Source: Rubrivivax sp.
GTDB taxonomy: Bacteria > Pseudomonadota > Gammaproteobacteria > Burkholderiales > Burkholderiaceae_C
Reading direction: 5' to 3'
DNA length: 38,056 bases
Assembly: GCA_027489455.1 (NCBI GenBank)
Contig: JAIXZR010000184.1
Location: 1-38,056, forward strand
In this document: positions 22,593 to 30,741 of the stretch, piece by piece
Layout of the letters: the number at the start of each line of letters is the position of its first letter
Position numbering within the stretch: the stretch's first letter is position 1
The notes under the pieces: generated by a model
Told to the model about the DNA's origin: nothing
The model's database searches: none
Seen by the model: the letters and a program-made list of their open reading frames with translations, nothing else
Translations under genes and position numbers: made by a program

Positions 22593-24094
22593 GGCCGCAC
22601 TGTACCCGCGCCACCCGGACCGCCAGCTTCCGCGCCGGCCGCAGGCGCCTGCGGCCAGGGCGGCAGCGGCGGGCGCAGCCTTTCCCAGGCGCGCGCCAGG
22701 CGCAGCACGCCGATGTCGTCGTGCCGGCGGCCGCTGATGTGCAGGCCCACCGGCAAGGCCGCGCCCCCGGGCCCCGGGGTCGTGCCGCAGGGCAGGCTGA
22801 TCGCCGGCTGTTCGCCCATGTTCCAGGGCAGGGTGAAGGCGATGTGCTCGAACGGCCGCGCCGGGTCGTGCAGCGGGCTGGCCAGCTCCGCGGCAAAGGC
22901 CGGCACCGGGCTGGTGGGCGAGATGATGAAGTCAAAGCGCTCGCTGGCCCCGGCCGCTGCGTCGCGCAGCGCGGCCATCTGGGCCTGGCCGTGGAAGACC
23001 TGCGTGCCGCTGTAGCCCGCGGCCGGGGCGGCCCAGTCGCGGATGTAGGGCAGCACGTGCTGGCGCGCTGCTGCCGGCAGGGCCTGCAGATCGAGCCAGG
23101 CGCGCAGCCGCCAGAAGCGGTCCAGCCCGTCGATCATCTCGCGCGTGGTGAAGGGCGCCAGCGGTTCGATGCGGGCCCCGGCGGCCTGCAGGCGCAGCGC
23201 TGCAGCCTGCACCGCGGCGGCCGTGCCGGCGTCGACCGGCAGGCCCCAGCCGGCGTCCAGCAGCAGGCCGATGCGCAGACCGTGCAGGGCTGGTGCATCG
23301 GCGGCTTCGTCGCTGGCCAGGTCGTCCCAGGCGATGGCCTGTGGCGGCAGGCGCGTCGGGTCGCGCGTGTCGGGCTGGCTGAGCACGGCCATGGCCAGGG
23401 CTGCGTCGGCCACGCAGCGCGTCATCGGCCCGGCCACGCGGCCGGTGTAGGGCGGGTGGATGGGCACGCGCCCGGCGCTGGGCTTGAAGCCGACCACGCC
23501 GCACCAGCCCGCCGGCAGGCGGATGCTGCCGCCGATGTCGGTGCCCAGGTGCAGCGGGCCGTAGCCGGCCGCCGCAGCCGCGCCGGCGCCGGCACTGCTG
23601 CCGCCCGGCGTGCAGGCCAGGTGCCAGGGGTTGCGTGCCAGCGCGTGAAAGCTCGACAGGCCCGAAGACAGCATGCCCAGATCCGGCATCGTGGTCTTGG
23701 CCACGATCAGCGCGCCGGCTTCGCGCAGCCGCGCCGCCGGCGGCGCATCGTGCAGCGCCGGCTGCAGCGGCAGCGCGGCGCAGCCCAGCGGCACGGGCGT
23801 GCCGCGGGTGGCGATGTTGTCCTTGATCGTCACTGGCACGCCGTCCAGCGGCCCCAGCGGCCGGCCGGTCTGCCAGCGCGCCGCCGAATCCCGCGCCTGC
23901 GCCAGCAGGGCGTCGGGCGTGTAGGCGTAGAGCGCGTTCAGGTGCGGCTCCCAGGCCGCGATCCGGGCCACCAGGGCCTGGGCGACGTCCAGCGGGCTGA
24001 AGTCGCCGCTGCTGTAGCCCGAGCGCAGCGCGCCGGCGCTGAGCTCGGGCAGATCGGCCGGGTGAAGGGGCGGCATGGGCGGCATGGGCGGCAT
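22505..24094 (-). CDS. Amidase-signature family hydrolase
   Basis: A 529-residue amidase with the catalytic triad of the amidase-signature family visible: Lys91 in VTIKDNIAT, the glycine-serine block CTPGGSSAGAGAA (161-173; Ser166/167) and nucleophile Ser190 in GTDIGGSIRLPAG. The chain up to about residue 475 has the usual family length; the last 55 residues are a Pro/Ala/Arg-rich extension that overlaps the TTC38-like gene by 88 bases, and may not be functional. It hydrolyses an amide, perhaps of a compound imported by the neighbouring ABC transporter; the substrate is unknown. The ATG shares one base with the upstream stop (TGATG), and two further in-frame ATG codons follow at once (24085, 24076) because of a nine-base repeat. 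Confidence 0.88.
   Translation of the reverse strand: MPPMPPMPPLHPADLPELSAGALRSGYSSGDFSPLDVAQALVARIAAWEPHLNALYAYTPDALLAQARDSAARWQTGRPLGPLDGVPVTIKDNIATRGTPVPLGCAALPLQPALHDAPPAARLREAGALIVAKTTMPDLGMLSSGLSSFHALARNPWHLACTPGGSSAGAGAAAAAGYGPLHLGTDIGGSIRLPAGWCGVVGFKPSAGRVPIHPPYTGRVAGPMTRCVADAALAMAVLSQPDTRDPTRLPPQAIAWDDLASDEAADAPALHGLRIGLLLDAGWGLPVDAGTAAAVQAAALRLQAAGARIEPLAPFTTREMIDGLDRFWRLRAWLDLQALPAAARQHVLPYIRDWAAPAAGYSGTQVFHGQAQMAALRDAAAGASERFDFIISPTSPVPAFAAELASPLHDPARPFEHIAFTLPWNMGEQPAISLPCGTTPGPGGAALPVGLHISGRRHDDIGVLRLARAWERLRPPLPPWPQAPAAGAEAGGPGGAGTVRPWLTPTCAATPAAVAARPHSRRPSRRCGG
24071..24094 (-). repeat. Nine-base repeat at the amidase start with three in-frame ATG codons
   Basis: On the minus strand ATGCCGCCC occurs three times, encoding Met-Pro-Pro three times. 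Any of the three ATG codons could start translation. The first one is favoured because it overlaps the upstream stop codon. Confidence 0.6.
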
Positions 24095-24597
24095 CAGGCC
24101 GCGGCCGGCGTTTCGCGGGCCATGAACTTCGCCAGGTTCTGTGCCGCCTGCGTGCGCACGCGCTGGCGCAGCCAGGGTGACCAGCCCAGCAGCAGGCCAG
24201 GCGGGCCCAGGGCCTGGCGCGACCAGGCCCAGAAGTCGAAGCGGTCGCGGTGGCGCGTGATCAGGCCCTGGGCGTCGAAGTCGAACTCGGCGTCGATGCG
24301 GTTGTGCACCACGCGCCCGGTGGCGCTGAAGAGGTAGTGCGCTTCCCAGTGCGCCGTGCGGGCCGTGATGGCGCTGGCCTGCAGCTGCCAGTGCGCCATG
24401 CCCTTGGCCTGCGTGGCCGTGCACAGCATGCGCCACATGCCGCCGATCGCTTCGCGGCCCTGCAGCGAGAAGGCTTCGTCGTCGAAGCGTGCGCCCGGGG
24501 CGTAGCAGGCCTGCATTGTGGCGTGGTCCAGCCGCGCGAAGGCGGCGTAGAAGCGTTCGATGGTGGCCTGGGTCATGGGGCGGCTCGCGAGGCTCAT
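24094..24597 (-). CDS. NTF2/SnoaL-like small protein
   Basis: A 167-residue protein of the NTF2-like (SnoaL-type) superfamily. The start of the fold (IERFYAAFARLDHATMQACYAP, in two helices about 12-33), the strand with GARFDDEAFSLQGREAIGGMW, and the final sheet RIDAEFDFDAQGLITRHRDRFDFWAW follow the cone-shaped NTF2 pattern. The C-terminal 30 residues are an extra helix. Members are isomerases, hydrolases or binding proteins, so no reaction can be assigned. I chose the ATG at 24597, which overlaps the stop of the binding-protein gene by four bases (ATGA); the ATG at 24576 is an equally possible start and gives a chain beginning MTQATIERF. It leads directly into the amidase gene with a one-base overlap. 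Confidence 0.76.
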   Translation of the reverse strand: MSLASRPMTQATIERFYAAFARLDHATMQACYAPGARFDDEAFSLQGREAIGGMWRMLCTATQAKGMAHWQLQASAITARTAHWEAHYLFSATGRVVHNRIDAEFDFDAQGLITRHRDRFDFWAWSRQALGPPGLLLGWSPWLRQRVRTQAAQNLAKFMARETPAAA

Positions 24598-26102
24598 GCC
24601 GGGGGCGCCCAGCTCACGGCGGCCAGATCGTTGGCGAAGATCGGCGAGCTGTTCCACAGCCCGCGCAGGCCCTTGCGGAACACCGCCACCTGCTGCGGGT
24701 TCCAGATGAAGACGTTGACGGCGTCTTCGGCCAGCTGGCGCTGGATGTCGCGCCACAGGCGGGCTTTCTCCTTCGGGTCCAGCGTGGCCGCCAGCGCGGC
24801 CACCAGCCCGCGGAACTTGGCGCTGTCGTAGCCGAAGTAGTAGCCCGGGTCGGTGTAGGCGCGCACATAGTCCAGCGGCTCGACGTGCAGGATCACGGTG
24901 AGATCGAAGTTGCCCTTGAAGGCCCCGCCCAGCCAGGCCGCCCATTCGACGTTTTCGATCTTCGCGTTGATGCCCACCTTGGCCAGCTGCGCGGCGATGA
25001 TCTCGCCGCCGGTGCGCGCGTACTGCGGCGGCGGCAGGGTCAGCGTCAGGTTCAGCGGCGTGCTGATGCCGGCTTCCTTCAGCAGCGCGCGGGCGCGGGC
25101 CGGGTCATGCGGCGCGAACTTGCTCAGGTCCTGGTAGCCCAGGTCGGTGGGGGCGAAGTGGCTGCCGATCGGCCGCGCCAGGCCTTCGAGCGCACCGTCG
25201 ATGAAGGCCTGGCGGTCGATGGCGTGCGTGAGCGCGCGCCGCACGCGCACGTCGTTCAGCGGCGGCTTGCGGTTGTTGATGGCCAGGATGCCCTTGCCCG
25301 CGGTGAAGCCGGTCTCGACCACGAAGCGCGGGTTGCGGCGGAACTGGTTCAGCGCCTGCGGTGCGCCGAAGCGCGGCATCGCGTCCACGTCACCGGCCAG
25401 CAGGGCGGCCACCTGCGCCGCCGGATCGCTGATGAAGCGGAAGCTGGCGCGCCGCAGGCTCACTTGCGCGGCGTTGCGGAAGCGCTCGTTGCGCACCAGC
25501 GTCACGGCGCTGCCCCGGGCCCAGCTGTCCAGCCGGTAGGGCCCGGTGCCCACGGGCTGGGTGGCGGCCTGCGCGGCGCTGTCGGGGTGCAACATCACGG
25601 CCGTGCTTTCGCCCAGCCGGAAGGGCAGCAGGCTGTCGGGCTCGCGCAGCACCAGCACCACGGTGTGTGCGTCCACCACCTTCACGGCGCTGATGTTGTC
25701 GAAGACCGCCTTCTTGGCCTTGTTCACGCTGCCTTCGGCGCGCGCGCGGTCCAGGCTGAACTGCACGGCCCGGGCGTCGAAGGGCTTGCCGTCGCTGTAG
25801 ACCACGCCCTTCTTCAGCGCGAAGCTGTAGGTCTTGCCGTCGGGCGTGTGCGCCCAGTTGTCGGCCAGCAGCGGCGTGACGCTGCCGTCCATCGCGATCT
25901 TCGTCAGCCCTTCCAGGACGTTGTAGAGCACGATCTCGCCGATCGCGGCCGAGGCGCCGGTGGTCGGGTCCAGGCTGGGCGGCTCCAGCACCATCGCCAG
26001 CGTCAGCGTGTCCTTGCGGCGTTGCGCCAGCGCGGGCGTGCCGCTGCCGACCAGCGGCAGGCTGGCCAGCAGGGTGTTGACGTGGCGCCTGGGCAGGCTC
26101 AT
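24594..26102 (-). CDS. Periplasmic substrate-binding protein, peptide/nickel ABC family (SBP_bac_5)
   Basis: A 502-residue exported binding protein. The N-terminus has an Arg-Arg pair followed by a hydrophobic stretch and a cut after PALA (about residues 5-26), possibly Tat-type. The mature chain shows SBP_bac_5 family blocks: LAMVLEPPSLDPTT, YNVLEGLTKIAMDGSVTPLLADNW, YSFALKKGVVYSDGKPFDARAVQFSLDRA and RVRRALTHAIDRQAFIDG. It captures a ligand, perhaps an oligopeptide, an opine or an amide-bearing compound, and delivers it to the two permeases encoded upstream. It lies 44 bases after the second ATPase gene. Being last of the transporter genes, rather than first, is less common. The amidase two genes downstream hints at an amide ligand; this is inference. 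Confidence 0.92.
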   Translation of the reverse strand: MSLPRRHVNTLLASLPLVGSGTPALAQRRKDTLTLAMVLEPPSLDPTTGASAAIGEIVLYNVLEGLTKIAMDGSVTPLLADNWAHTPDGKTYSFALKKGVVYSDGKPFDARAVQFSLDRARAEGSVNKAKKAVFDNISAVKVVDAHTVVLVLREPDSLLPFRLGESTAVMLHPDSAAQAATQPVGTGPYRLDSWARGSAVTLVRNERFRNAAQVSLRRASFRFISDPAAQVAALLAGDVDAMPRFGAPQALNQFRRNPRFVVETGFTAGKGILAINNRKPPLNDVRVRRALTHAIDRQAFIDGALEGLARPIGSHFAPTDLGYQDLSKFAPHDPARARALLKEAGISTPLNLTLTLPPPQYARTGGEIIAAQLAKVGINAKIENVEWAAWLGGAFKGNFDLTVILHVEPLDYVRAYTDPGYYFGYDSAKFRGLVAALAATLDPKEKARLWRDIQRQLAEDAVNVFIWNPQQVAVFRKGLRGLWNSSPIFANDLAAVSWAPPA

Positions 26103-26146
26103 GCGGGGCTCCGGCAGCGGGGTTGGTGGCGGCCGGCGGGCGGGGG

Positions 26147-27016
26147 CTAGGCCGGCGCCGCCGATTGTGGCGCCGCCCCGGCCGCGGCCTGCAGCAGCTG
26201 CTGGGTGTAGGGGTGCTGCGGCGTGGTGAACAACGTCTGCGGCGGCCCCTGCTCGACGACGCGGCCGCGCTGCAGCACCAGCACCTCGTCGCACAGGTGG
26301 TCCACCACCGCCAGGTCGTGGCTGATGAACAGGTACGACAGGCCGTGCGTGTGCTGCAGCTGCTGCAGCAGGTTCAGCACCTGGGCCTGCACCGACACAT
26401 CCAGCGCGCTGACGGGCTCGTCGGCGACGATCAGCCGCGGCCGCGTGATGAGCGCCCGCGCGATCGCAATGCGCTGGCGCTGGCCGCCGCTGAACTGATG
26501 CGGCACCTTGTCCAGATCAGCCGCGCGCAGGCCCACGGCTTCCAGTGCTTCGGCCGCGGCCTGGCGGCGCTGGTCGGCATCGGCCATGGGCTGCCGGCCC
26601 TGCAGCAGCGCCAGCGGCTCGGCGACGGTCTGCAGCACCGTGCGCCGCGGATCGAGCGATCCATACGGGTCCTGGAACACCATCTGGAAGCCCGCGCGCG
26701 CGGCGCGCAGGCTGCGCGGCGGCAGCGCATGCAGGTCGCGGCCCTCGAACAGCACCTGCCCGGTGCTGGGGGCTTCCAGCGCCATCACCAGGCGCGCCAG
26801 CGTGCTCTTGCCAGACCCGGATTCGCCCACCACGCCCAGGCTGCGCCCGGCTTCGAGCGTGAAGCTCACGCCGTCCAGCGCCTGCACCACGGGCGAGCGC
26901 TGCAGCAGGTGCTGGCGCGGCAGGCGGTAGCGCTGCGACAAGCCGCGCACGGCCAGCAGGGGCGGGGCTGCAGGCCCAGGCTGTGCGGCGATGCCGCCGG
27001 GGGCTGCCGGCGTCAT
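26147..27016 (-). CDS. ABC transporter ATP-binding protein (DppF/OppF type)
   Basis: A 289-residue ATPase with Walker [11 protein letters not shown], the signature FSGGQRQRIAIARAL, Walker B LIVADEPVSALD and the switch histidine in FISHDLAVV. The lead-in LLAVRGLSQRYRLPRQ and the block VVQALDGVSFTLEAG are typical of the DppF/OppF side of peptide importers. The usual C-terminal extension is short (ends PQHPYTQQLLQAA plus an Ala/Pro tail). It pairs with the DppD-like ATPase encoded just upstream: its ATG overlaps that stop codon by four bases. Powers uptake through the two permeases at 28800-30622. Confidence 0.92.
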   Translation of the reverse strand: MTPAAPGGIAAQPGPAAPPLLAVRGLSQRYRLPRQHLLQRSPVVQALDGVSFTLEAGRSLGVVGESGSGKSTLARLVMALEAPSTGQVLFEGRDLHALPPRSLRAARAGFQMVFQDPYGSLDPRRTVLQTVAEPLALLQGRQPMADADQRRQAAAEALEAVGLRAADLDKVPHQFSGGQRQRIAIARALITRPRLIVADEPVSALDVSVQAQVLNLLQQLQHTHGLSYLFISHDLAVVDHLCDEVLVLQRGRVVEQGPPQTLFTTPQHPYTQQLLQAAAGAAPQSAAPA

Positions 27017-28125
27017 GGCCAGGGGTTCAGGCAGCGCAGCGTGTGGCCGGGGCCGGTGGACTGCACGGCGGGCTGCACGACTGGCTGCACGACTGGCTGC
27101 ATGACTGGCTGCAGTGCCGGCAGCGCCAGATTGCACGCCGGCAGCGCGCGGCTGCAGCGGCTGGCAAAGGCGCAGCCGGCGGGCAGATCGGCCAGTGCCG
27201 GCACGCGGCCGGGGATGGTGGGCAGCGGCGCGGCGCGGCCCCCGGGCCCGGTGCCCGTGGCCGCTGCGCGCCAGCCCAGGCGCGGGCGCGCTGCGTGCAG
27301 GCCGCGGGTGTAAGGGTGGGCGCGGCGCGCGAAGACGGCGGCCGTGGGCCCGCTTTCCACCACCGCGCCGGCGTACATCACCAGCAGCTGCCCGACACGG
27401 TCGGCCATCAGGCCCAGGTCGTGGCTGATCAGCAGCAGCGCCATGCCGCTGTCGCGGCACAGCGCCTGCAGCAGGTCCAGCACCTCGCGCTGGGTGCTGG
27501 CGTCCAGCGCGGTGGTGGGCTCGTCGGCCACCAGCAACTCAGGGCCGCAGGCCAGGGCCATGGCGATCACCACGCGCTGGCGCTGGCCGCCCGAAAGCTG
27601 GTGCGGATAGGCCGCCAGGCGCTGGGCCGGCTGCGGCATCTGCACGCGGTCCAGCAGGCGCAGCGCCTCGGCCTGCGCAGCGCGCGCCGACAGGCCGCGA
27701 TGCAGGCGCAGCGGCTCGGCGATCTGCCGGCCCACGGTGTGCAGCGGGTTCAGCGCCGTCATCGGTTCCTGGAAGACCATGCCGATGCGCTGGCCGCGCA
27801 CGCGGCACCAGGCGGCGTCGTCCAGCGCCGTGAGCTCGCTGCCACCGAGCGTGATCGAACCCTGCACCTGCGCGCCTTCGGGCAGCAGGCCCATCAGCGC
27901 CAGCGCCGTGAGCGACTTGCCGCTGCCGCTTTCGCCGATCAGCCCCAGCGTCTGCCCGCGGGCGAGCATGAACGAGACATCCCGCAGCGCGGCCACCGGG
28001 CCGCCGGGCGTGGGCAGCGTCACGCCCAGGCCCTGCACCTGCAGCAGCGCCGGGGCGGGCAGGTCGTGCGGCCCCGGGGTGGCCGCGGCGACCAGCGGGG
28101 TGGGTGGCGGGACGGAAGAGTCCAT
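27013..28125 (-). CDS. ABC transporter ATP-binding protein (DppD/OppD type)
   Basis: A 370-residue ATPase with Walker [16 protein letters not shown], signature [15 protein letters not shown], Walker [13 protein letters not shown] and switch region [11 protein letters not shown]. The C-terminal oligopeptide-transport extension is present ([45 protein letters not shown]) with its cysteines, but between the third cysteine and the last (RCLNP) a short Gln-Pro-Val repeat has been inserted by a DNA tandem repeat. The start ATG at 28125 was chosen over an upstream one in the same frame because the added residues have no family similarity. It follows the CYTH gene by 70 bases, and its stop overlaps the next ATPase start by four bases. 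Confidence 0.92.
   Translation of the reverse strand: MDSSVPPPTPLVAAATPGPHDLPAPALLQVQGLGVTLPTPGGPVAALRDVSFMLARGQTLGLIGESGSGKSLTALALMGLLPEGAQVQGSITLGGSELTALDDAAWCRVRGQRIGMVFQEPMTALNPLHTVGRQIAEPLRLHRGLSARAAQAEALRLLDRVQMPQPAQRLAAYPHQLSGGQRQRVVIAMALACGPELLVADEPTTALDASTQREVLDLLQALCRDSGMALLLISHDLGLMADRVGQLLVMYAGAVVESGPTAAVFARRAHPYTRGLHAARPRLGWRAAATGTGPGGRAAPLPTIPGRVPALADLPAGCAFASRCSRALPACNLALPALQPVMQPVVQPVVQPAVQSTGPGHTLRCLNPWP
27061..27114. repeat. 12-base tandem repeat inside the DppD-like gene
   Basis: The plus-strand unit CTGCACGACTGG occurs twice exactly (27073-27096) with two degenerate copies on either side and a partial fifth. On the coding strand it gives a Gln-Pro-Val-Val type four-residue repeat in the Cys-rich C-terminal extension. 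The unit is a multiple of three, so copy change keeps the frame. Confidence 0.7.
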
Positions 28126-28195
28126 CGCCAGACGATAGCGCCCGGGCCGCTGGCCCACTGCGCCAAGACCCCAGGCGCGTCCAACGCGACCGGGC

Positions 28196-28744
28196 TCAGG
28201 CCGCCCTGCCGCCGGCGCTGGCGGACAGCAAATCCAGGTAGGCCCCGGCCAGGCGCGGCGCAGCCTGCAGGCCCAGGGCCTGCATCAGCGCCTCGGCCAC
28301 GGCCTGGCCCTGGGCGTCGGTCTGGCCCGGGCGCAGGACGACTTCGAGCTCCATGAAGTCGCCCAGGCCCTCGACGCGGTCCAGGTGGATGCGGGTGGCG
28401 AAGCCGGCGTCTTCCACCAGCAGCAGCCAGCGCTGCTTGCGCACCCGCCCCAGCAGGCCGCAGCCGCGCACCAATGCTTCGCGCAGCGCGGCGGGGTCGG
28501 GCACGGGCACGCGCACGTAGTCGCTGGCTTTGGCCGCGGTGTCGTCGGCGCGCTGGTAGTAGATGAGCTCGGCCGTGCCGTCGGCGAACTCGCGCAGCTT
28601 CAGCCGGCCCTGCGGCACGCGGAAGAAGCTGTCGTCCTGGGCAATGTGCTGTGGCGCGGCGCCGCCAGCCACGGTCTGTGCGTGCGGCAGCAGGGCGTCG
28701 ATGCCGCCCGGCAGGCGGGCCTTGATCTCGATGTTGCGGGGCAT
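28196..28744 (-). CDS. CYTH-domain protein (class IV adenylate cyclase/thiamine triphosphatase type)
   Basis: A 182-residue CYTH protein. The start RNIEIKARL carries the metal- and phosphate-binding Glu/Lys motif, followed by DDSFFRVPQGRLKLREF (about 38-54), the basic/acidic strand TAELIYYQRADD, QRWLLLVEDAGFATRIHLDRVEGLGDFMELE (in three strands) and a C-terminal helix. The family hydrolyses or cyclises triphosphorylated substrates such as thiamine triphosphate, ATP or inorganic triphosphate with Mg/Mn; which one cannot be told. The gene lies between permease and ATPase genes of a peptide ABC transporter, 55 bases after the DppC-like permease and 70 bases before the DppD-like ATPase. That placement is unusual and there is no evident functional link to import. 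Confidence 0.86.
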   Translation of the reverse strand: MPRNIEIKARLPGGIDALLPHAQTVAGGAAPQHIAQDDSFFRVPQGRLKLREFADGTAELIYYQRADDTAAKASDYVRVPVPDPAALREALVRGCGLLGRVRKQRWLLLVEDAGFATRIHLDRVEGLGDFMELEVVLRPGQTDAQGQAVAEALMQALGLQAAPRLAGAYLDLLSASAGGRAA

Positions 28745-28799
28745 GGGCAGAAGTATCCGGCGGCGCCATGGCCGCGTTGCAGTGGCGGGCGATGGCGCT

Positions 28800-29669
28800 T
28801 CAGCGCCGCAGCCGCGGATCCCACAGGTCGCGCAGGCCGTCGCCCAGCAGGTTCAGGCCCAGCACGCTGGCCATGATGGCCAGGCCCGGCCACAGCGCCA
28901 GCAGCGGAGCCTGGAACATCTGCGCCTGGGCGTCGTTGAGCATGCGGCCCCAGCTGGGCTGCGGCGGCTGCGTGCCCAGGCCCAGGTAGGACAGCGCGGC
29001 TTCGGCCAGGATGGCGGTGGCAAAGCTGATCGTGGCCTGCACCACCAGCGGGCTGGCTATGTTGGGCAGCACGTGGTCGAGCGTGATCGCCAGCGGCCCC
29101 TTGCCGGCGGCGCGGGCGGCGGTGACGAAATCGCGCGCCCAGATCGCGCCGGCGGAGGTGCGCGTGATGCGCGCGAACACCGGGATGTTGAACAGGCCGA
29201 TGGCGACGATGCTCATCCCCAGCCCCGGGCCGTAGATGGCCGTGAGCATGATGGCCGAGAGCAGCGCCGGGAAGGCGAAGCCGAAGTCGCAGGCCCGCAT
29301 CACGGCTGCGTCCAGCCAGCGCCAGCGCTGGCCGGCGGCCGCGGCGGCCGCCAGCGCCCCCAGCGCCACGCCCAGCACCAGGCCGATGCCCACTGCCACC
29401 ACGCCCACGACGATGCTGTTCTGCGCCCCCACCAGCAGCTGGCTGGCGATGTCGCGGCCCAGGCTGTCGGTGCCCAGCCAGTGGGCAGCGCTGGGCGGTG
29501 CGAGCTTGTTCGGGATGTCGATCTCGCCCGGCGGGTGCGGCTGCCACACCAGCGACAGCAGCGCCGCCAGCAGCAGCAGCGCCGTGAGCACGGCGCCGAG
29601 CGCGAAGCTGCGGTGCGCGAAGGCGCGGCGCAGGAAGCCGCCGCCGGCGGCAGCGCGGGCGGCCGTCAT
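28800..29669 (-). CDS. ABC transporter permease (DppC/OppC type)
   Basis: A 289-residue inner-membrane permease with about six helices. It has the N-terminal membrane segment, the APPSAAHWLGTDSLGRDIASQL block typical of DppC-type proteins (split at about 57-78), and the EAA cytoplasmic loop VTAARAAGKGPLAITLDHVLPNI (about 179-201) that contacts the ATPases, followed by ISFATAILAEAALSYLGLG and PSWGRMLNDAQ. Its start overlaps the DppB stop by four bases. It forms the channel with the DppB-like partner. Confidence 0.93.
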   Translation of the reverse strand: MTAARAAAGGGFLRRAFAHRSFALGAVLTALLLLAALLSLVWQPHPPGEIDIPNKLAPPSAAHWLGTDSLGRDIASQLLVGAQNSIVVGVVAVGIGLVLGVALGALAAAAAAGQRWRWLDAAVMRACDFGFAFPALLSAIMLTAIYGPGLGMSIVAIGLFNIPVFARITRTSAGAIWARDFVTAARAAGKGPLAITLDHVLPNIASPLVVQATISFATAILAEAALSYLGLGTQPPQPSWGRMLNDAQAQMFQAPLLALWPGLAIMASVLGLNLLGDGLRDLWDPRLRR

Positions 29670-30622
29670 GCCAGCCGCACGCGCGGGTCGATCCAGGCCA
29701 CGGCCAGGTCGACGACGAAGTTGACCGCCACCACCAGCGCGGCCAGCAGCATCACGACATCGCGCACCACCACGAGATCGCGGTTGCTGATGGCCTGGAA
29801 CACCAGGCGGCCGATGCCCGGCAGCACGAAGACGTTCTCCACCACGATGGTGCCGGTGACGAGGTTGGCGAACTGCAGGCCGGCCACCGTCAGCACCGGG
29901 ATCATGGCGTTGCGCAGCACGTGGCCCAGCAGCGCCTGGCGGCGCGAGAGGCCCTTGGCGCGGGCGGTGCGCACGAAGTCTTCGCGCAGCACGTCCAGCA
30001 CCGCCGATCGCGTCACGCGCGCCAGGATTGCCGCCTGCACCGCTGCCAGCGCCAGCGCCGGCAGCAGCAGCGCCTGCAGGCCCGGCCACAGGCCGCCGCC
30101 GTCTTCCTGCCGCCAGCCCGGGAAGCCACCGGCGCCCACCCACTGCAACTGCACGGCGAACAGCAGGATGAGCAGGATCGCGAACCAGAAGTTCGGGATC
30201 GCGATCCCCAGCTGGCTGAGCGCCATCGCGCCCACGTCGCCCAGCCGGCGGTGGCGCGCGGCGGCGTACAGGCCCAGCGCCAGGCCCAGCAGCAGCGTCA
30301 GCGCCATCGCCAGCAGTGCCAGCGGCAGCGTCACCGCCAGCCGCTCGGCCAGCAGCTCGGCGGTGGGGGTGTCGTAGCTCAGGCTGCGTGCCGTTTCGCC
30401 GCGCAGCAGGCCGCCGGTCCATTCCAGGTAGCGCTGCAGCGCCGGGCGGTCCAGGCCCAGGCGGGCTTCCAGCGCCGCCAGGCTTTCAGGCGTGGCGCTG
30501 TCGCCCAGGATGACCTGGGCGGCGTTGCCCGGCAGCAGCTCGAGCACCGCGAACACCAACACAGAAGCGGCCGCCAGCGTGACGGCAAAACTGCCCAGGC
30601 GCTTGAGAAGGACGAGCCACAT
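29666..30622 (-). CDS. ABC transporter permease (DppB/OppB type)
   Basis: A 318-residue inner-membrane permease with about six helices. Family blocks visible include VFAVLELLPGNAAQVILG near the start, the central helices LLGLALGLYAA and IAIPNFWFAILLILLFA, and the EAA loop FVRTARAKGLSRRQALLGHVLRNA (split at about 218-241), followed by ENVFVLPGIGRLVFQAI. A longer start at 30631 (MPAMWLV) is possible; MWLVLLKRL fits the family better. It is the first gene of the minus-strand transporter operon. The porin gene ends 120 bases upstream and its terminator hairpin lies between the two, so the operon probably has its own promoter or relies on read-through. Confidence 0.92.
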   Translation of the reverse strand: MWLVLLKRLGSFAVTLAAASVLVFAVLELLPGNAAQVILGDSATPESLAALEARLGLDRPALQRYLEWTGGLLRGETARSLSYDTPTAELLAERLAVTLPLALLAMALTLLLGLALGLYAAARHRRLGDVGAMALSQLGIAIPNFWFAILLILLFAVQLQWVGAGGFPGWRQEDGGGLWPGLQALLLPALALAAVQAAILARVTRSAVLDVLREDFVRTARAKGLSRRQALLGHVLRNAMIPVLTVAGLQFANLVTGTIVVENVFVLPGIGRLVFQAISNRDLVVVRDVVMLLAALVVAVNFVVDLAVAWIDPRVRLA

Positions 30623-30659
30623 CGCAGGCATCTTGCCGCAAGCGCCAAGGCTTGCGCCC

Positions 30660-30697
30660 AAAGGAAAAGGGCGTCACGCCGGCATGGCGGGACGCCC
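30660..30697 (-). terminator. Rho-independent terminator after the porin gene
   Basis: On the minus strand GGGCGTC, a one-base mismatch, CGCC, a five-base loop, GGCG and GACGCCC form an 11-pair stem with one internal mismatch, directly followed by TTTTCCTTT. It lies 44 bases after the porin stop codon and just before the permease gene on the same strand. Confidence 0.8.
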
Positions 30698-30741
30698 TGG
30701 GTCAGCCCCGGGCCCTGCCGCAGCAGGGCCGGTGCAGACGG

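Noticed and set aside
21129..23015. A 628-codon plus-strand open frame opposite the TTC38 and amidase genes
   Set aside because: No family similarity, no ribosome site and shadow-type composition.
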